From the NCBI GenBank assembly GCA_024642505.1, contig JAHEAZ010000006.1, positions 18,984-82,983 on the forward strand: 64,000 bases of DNA, in the 5' to 3' direction. This document shows positions 62,935 to 64,000 of the stretch, piece by piece. Below the pieces are notes generated by a model that searched no databases, had not been told where the DNA came from, and saw only the letters and a list, made by a program, of their open reading frames with translations. The DNA comes from Gammaproteobacteria bacterium. Lineage in GTDB: Bacteria > Pseudomonadota > Gammaproteobacteria > Steroidobacterales > Steroidobacteraceae. Numbering within the stretch: position 1 is the first letter of the stretch; each line of letters begins with the position of its first letter. A program made the translations under genes and the position numbers.

Positions 62935-63528
62935 TCAGCCCGGCACCGGCGGGAACACGCGCAGCAACAACAGGTTCGTCGGCATGAATACGAGCAGTAC
63001 GAAACCTGCGAACAGCAGCGCCACGTAGGCGACTGGCGACAGGCGAGCCTGCATCCGGGAGAGTCCGTAGCTCCAGTTGATGTTGGCCTCGGCCGAACCG
63101 AACAGGCGGCTGGCAGGCAATACCAACGCGGCAAGCAGGACCGCGCCCGGCAGGGCCACGGGCGCGGCAAAACCATACTCATGGAGCATCCAGATCAGCA
63201 GCAGCGGCAATGGCACGTGAAACAGGGACAGCAACCGCAGGATGCGCGGCCGCTCCGCCTCGAACATGTACTCGGTCAGACCGACCACGCGTCGCCCGGT
63301 CACCAGGCGCAGCAGGAAATCGACATTCCACAGCAGTTCGGGGCCCAGCACGGCGACAGCCAGGATGCTCGCGAGCGCCGCATCGTCGAACCATAGCGCC
63401 GGGACCGCGCCGATCAGGGCGATGTCCGAGAACCAGAGCAGGTTCCGCCAGCCATAGTGCTTGAGCCAGATCACGACGATAACGGCGACAAAGGCCGTGT
63501 AGGCGAGCTTGAACCAGAACGGGATCAT
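62935..63528 (-). CDS. membrane protein of unknown function
   Basis: A 197-residue protein with about six hydrophobic helices beginning MIPFWFKLAYTAFVAVIVVIWLKHYGW. It resembles a group of uncharacterised integral membrane proteins with WFDDAALASILAVAVLGPELLWNVDFLLRLVTGRR. No catalytic residues are evident. It converges with cbbR and diverges from the leuC-like gene. ATG 63528 after a longer out-of-family leader is preferred. Confidence 0.7.
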   Translation of the reverse strand: MIPFWFKLAYTAFVAVIVVIWLKHYGWRNLLWFSDIALIGAVPALWFDDAALASILAVAVLGPELLWNVDFLLRLVTGRRVVGLTEYMFEAERPRILRLLSLFHVPLPLLLIWMLHEYGFAAPVALPGAVLLAALVLPASRLFGSAEANINWSYGLSRMQARLSPVAYVALLFAGFVLLVFMPTNLLLLRVFPPVPG

Positions 63529-63649
63529 GCTTCGGCTGCCTCGATTCCTCCCGCCGGTGGCCGCCGCCCCGCAGCGGGTGATGACAGTCGGCCCGTGCAC
63601 CGCGGAATGCGCCTAGAATATCCGCTTTTGTGGCCCCGCTCGCGTATCC

Positions 63650-64000
63650 ATGGCCAGCAACCCACCCGACAAGCTCCAGCGCACGCTGTTCGACAAGATC
63701 TGGGAACAGCACGTCGTCACGGCGACGGCGGGCAAGGCTTCGCTGATCGCGATCGACCGGGTCTTCCTGCACGAGCGCACCGGCTCGATCGCCCTCAAGA
63801 GTCTCAGGCAGGCGGGCCGTCAGGTCGTCGACCCCAGTCGGGTGTTCTGCACCATGGATCACATTGTCGACACGCTGCCAGGCCGCGGCGATGACACCTT
63901 GATGCCGGGCGGCCGGGCATTCATAACGGAAACTCGGAAGGCCGCATTCGAGTCAGGGATCCACCTGTTCGACGTGCGCGATCCTGACCAGGGAATCGTG
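63650..64000 (+). CDS. LeuC-like dehydratase large subunit (3' end beyond the window)
   Basis: The first 117 codons of an aconitase-family protein: LFDKIWEQHVVTATAGKASLIAIDRVFLHERTGSIALKSLRQAGRQVVDPSRVFCTMDHIVDTLPG. The DRVFLHE and MDHIVDT motifs match LeuC/homoaconitase N-termini, where the His of 'DH' and the later cysteines serve the iron-sulfur active site. The frame is open to the last base. The 'CTMDHIVDTLPGRGDD' variant is unlike standard LeuC, so a citramalate- or homoaconitate-type substrate is possible. Confidence 0.82.
   Translation, partial: MASNPPDKLQRTLFDKIWEQHVVTATAGKASLIAIDRVFLHERTGSIALKSLRQAGRQVVDPSRVFCTMDHIVDTLPGRGDDTLMPGGRAFITETRKAAFESGIHLFDVRDPDQGIV

Overview
GC-rich DNA, densely packed with co-oriented and overlapping genes. 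It looks like a piece of the chromosome of a sulfur- and hydrogen-oxidising, CO2-fixing gammaproteobacterium. The evidence is a red-type (form IC) RuBisCO operon with its activase CbbX, a full sulfur-oxidising heterodisulfide-reductase-like (sHdr) cluster with its dedicated lipoate assembly genes, a group 1e type [NiFe] hydrogenase (hynS-isp1-isp2-hynL), and a large multihaem cytochrome module. I saw no tRNA, rRNA, prophage, CRISPR array or transposase gene. The species cannot be fixed from the sequence alone.

Layout. 1-4.1 kb: housekeeping genes (aquaporin Z, fatty-acid desaturase, dienoyl-CoA isomerase-like crotonase, bactofilin, zinc-ribbon protein). 4.4-11.6 kb: six genes encoding an 11-haem c plus cytochrome b fusion, a NapC-like cytochrome, a dihaem c4-like cytochrome, an octahaem cytochrome, a four-cluster ferredoxin and an NrfD-type quinone-interacting membrane protein. 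Together they carry 27 predicted c-haems and no recognisable catalytic subunit. 11.7-22.9 kb: mixed genes (MscS, esterase, M3 peptidase lipoprotein, a VOC-cyclase fusion, RluF, MmsA, YciH, NnrU, pirin, YebC).

23.0-39.7 kb: the sulfur region. On the minus strand are a YeiH-type exporter, a FadL-type porin, TusA and DsrE3. On the plus strand are a histone-deacetylase-like protein, LipS1, LipS2, sLpl and a degenerate amidotransferase, followed by DsrE, sHdrC1-B1-A-hyp-C2-B2, a 137-residue unknown, LbpA and the ArsR-type regulator sHdrR. Two intergenic regions here share an ATTAG-N6-(C/A)TAAT element that could be the sHdrR operator. TusA and DsrE proteins would pass sulfane sulfur to the sHdr complex. 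LbpA carries the lipoyl group made by LipS1/S2 and sLpl. Electrons would enter the quinone or NAD pool.

39.7-45.2 kb: hydrogenase protease plus hynS-isp1-isp2-hynL, joined by ATGA overlaps. 45-57 kb: mixed genes (Baeyer-Villiger-type monooxygenase, lone HicA-like protein, FG-GAP lipoprotein, Uup, ABC exporter, YgbA, ZntB). 57.0-62.9 kb: cbbLSXFP on the minus strand with divergent cbbR, fixing CO2 with the energy from sulfur and H2. The window ends inside a leuC-like gene. Four inverted repeats with the core GGGGACAGTTTAC are scattered through 22.9-51.5 kb; one is a perfect 61-bp palindrome just ahead of the hydrogenase genes.
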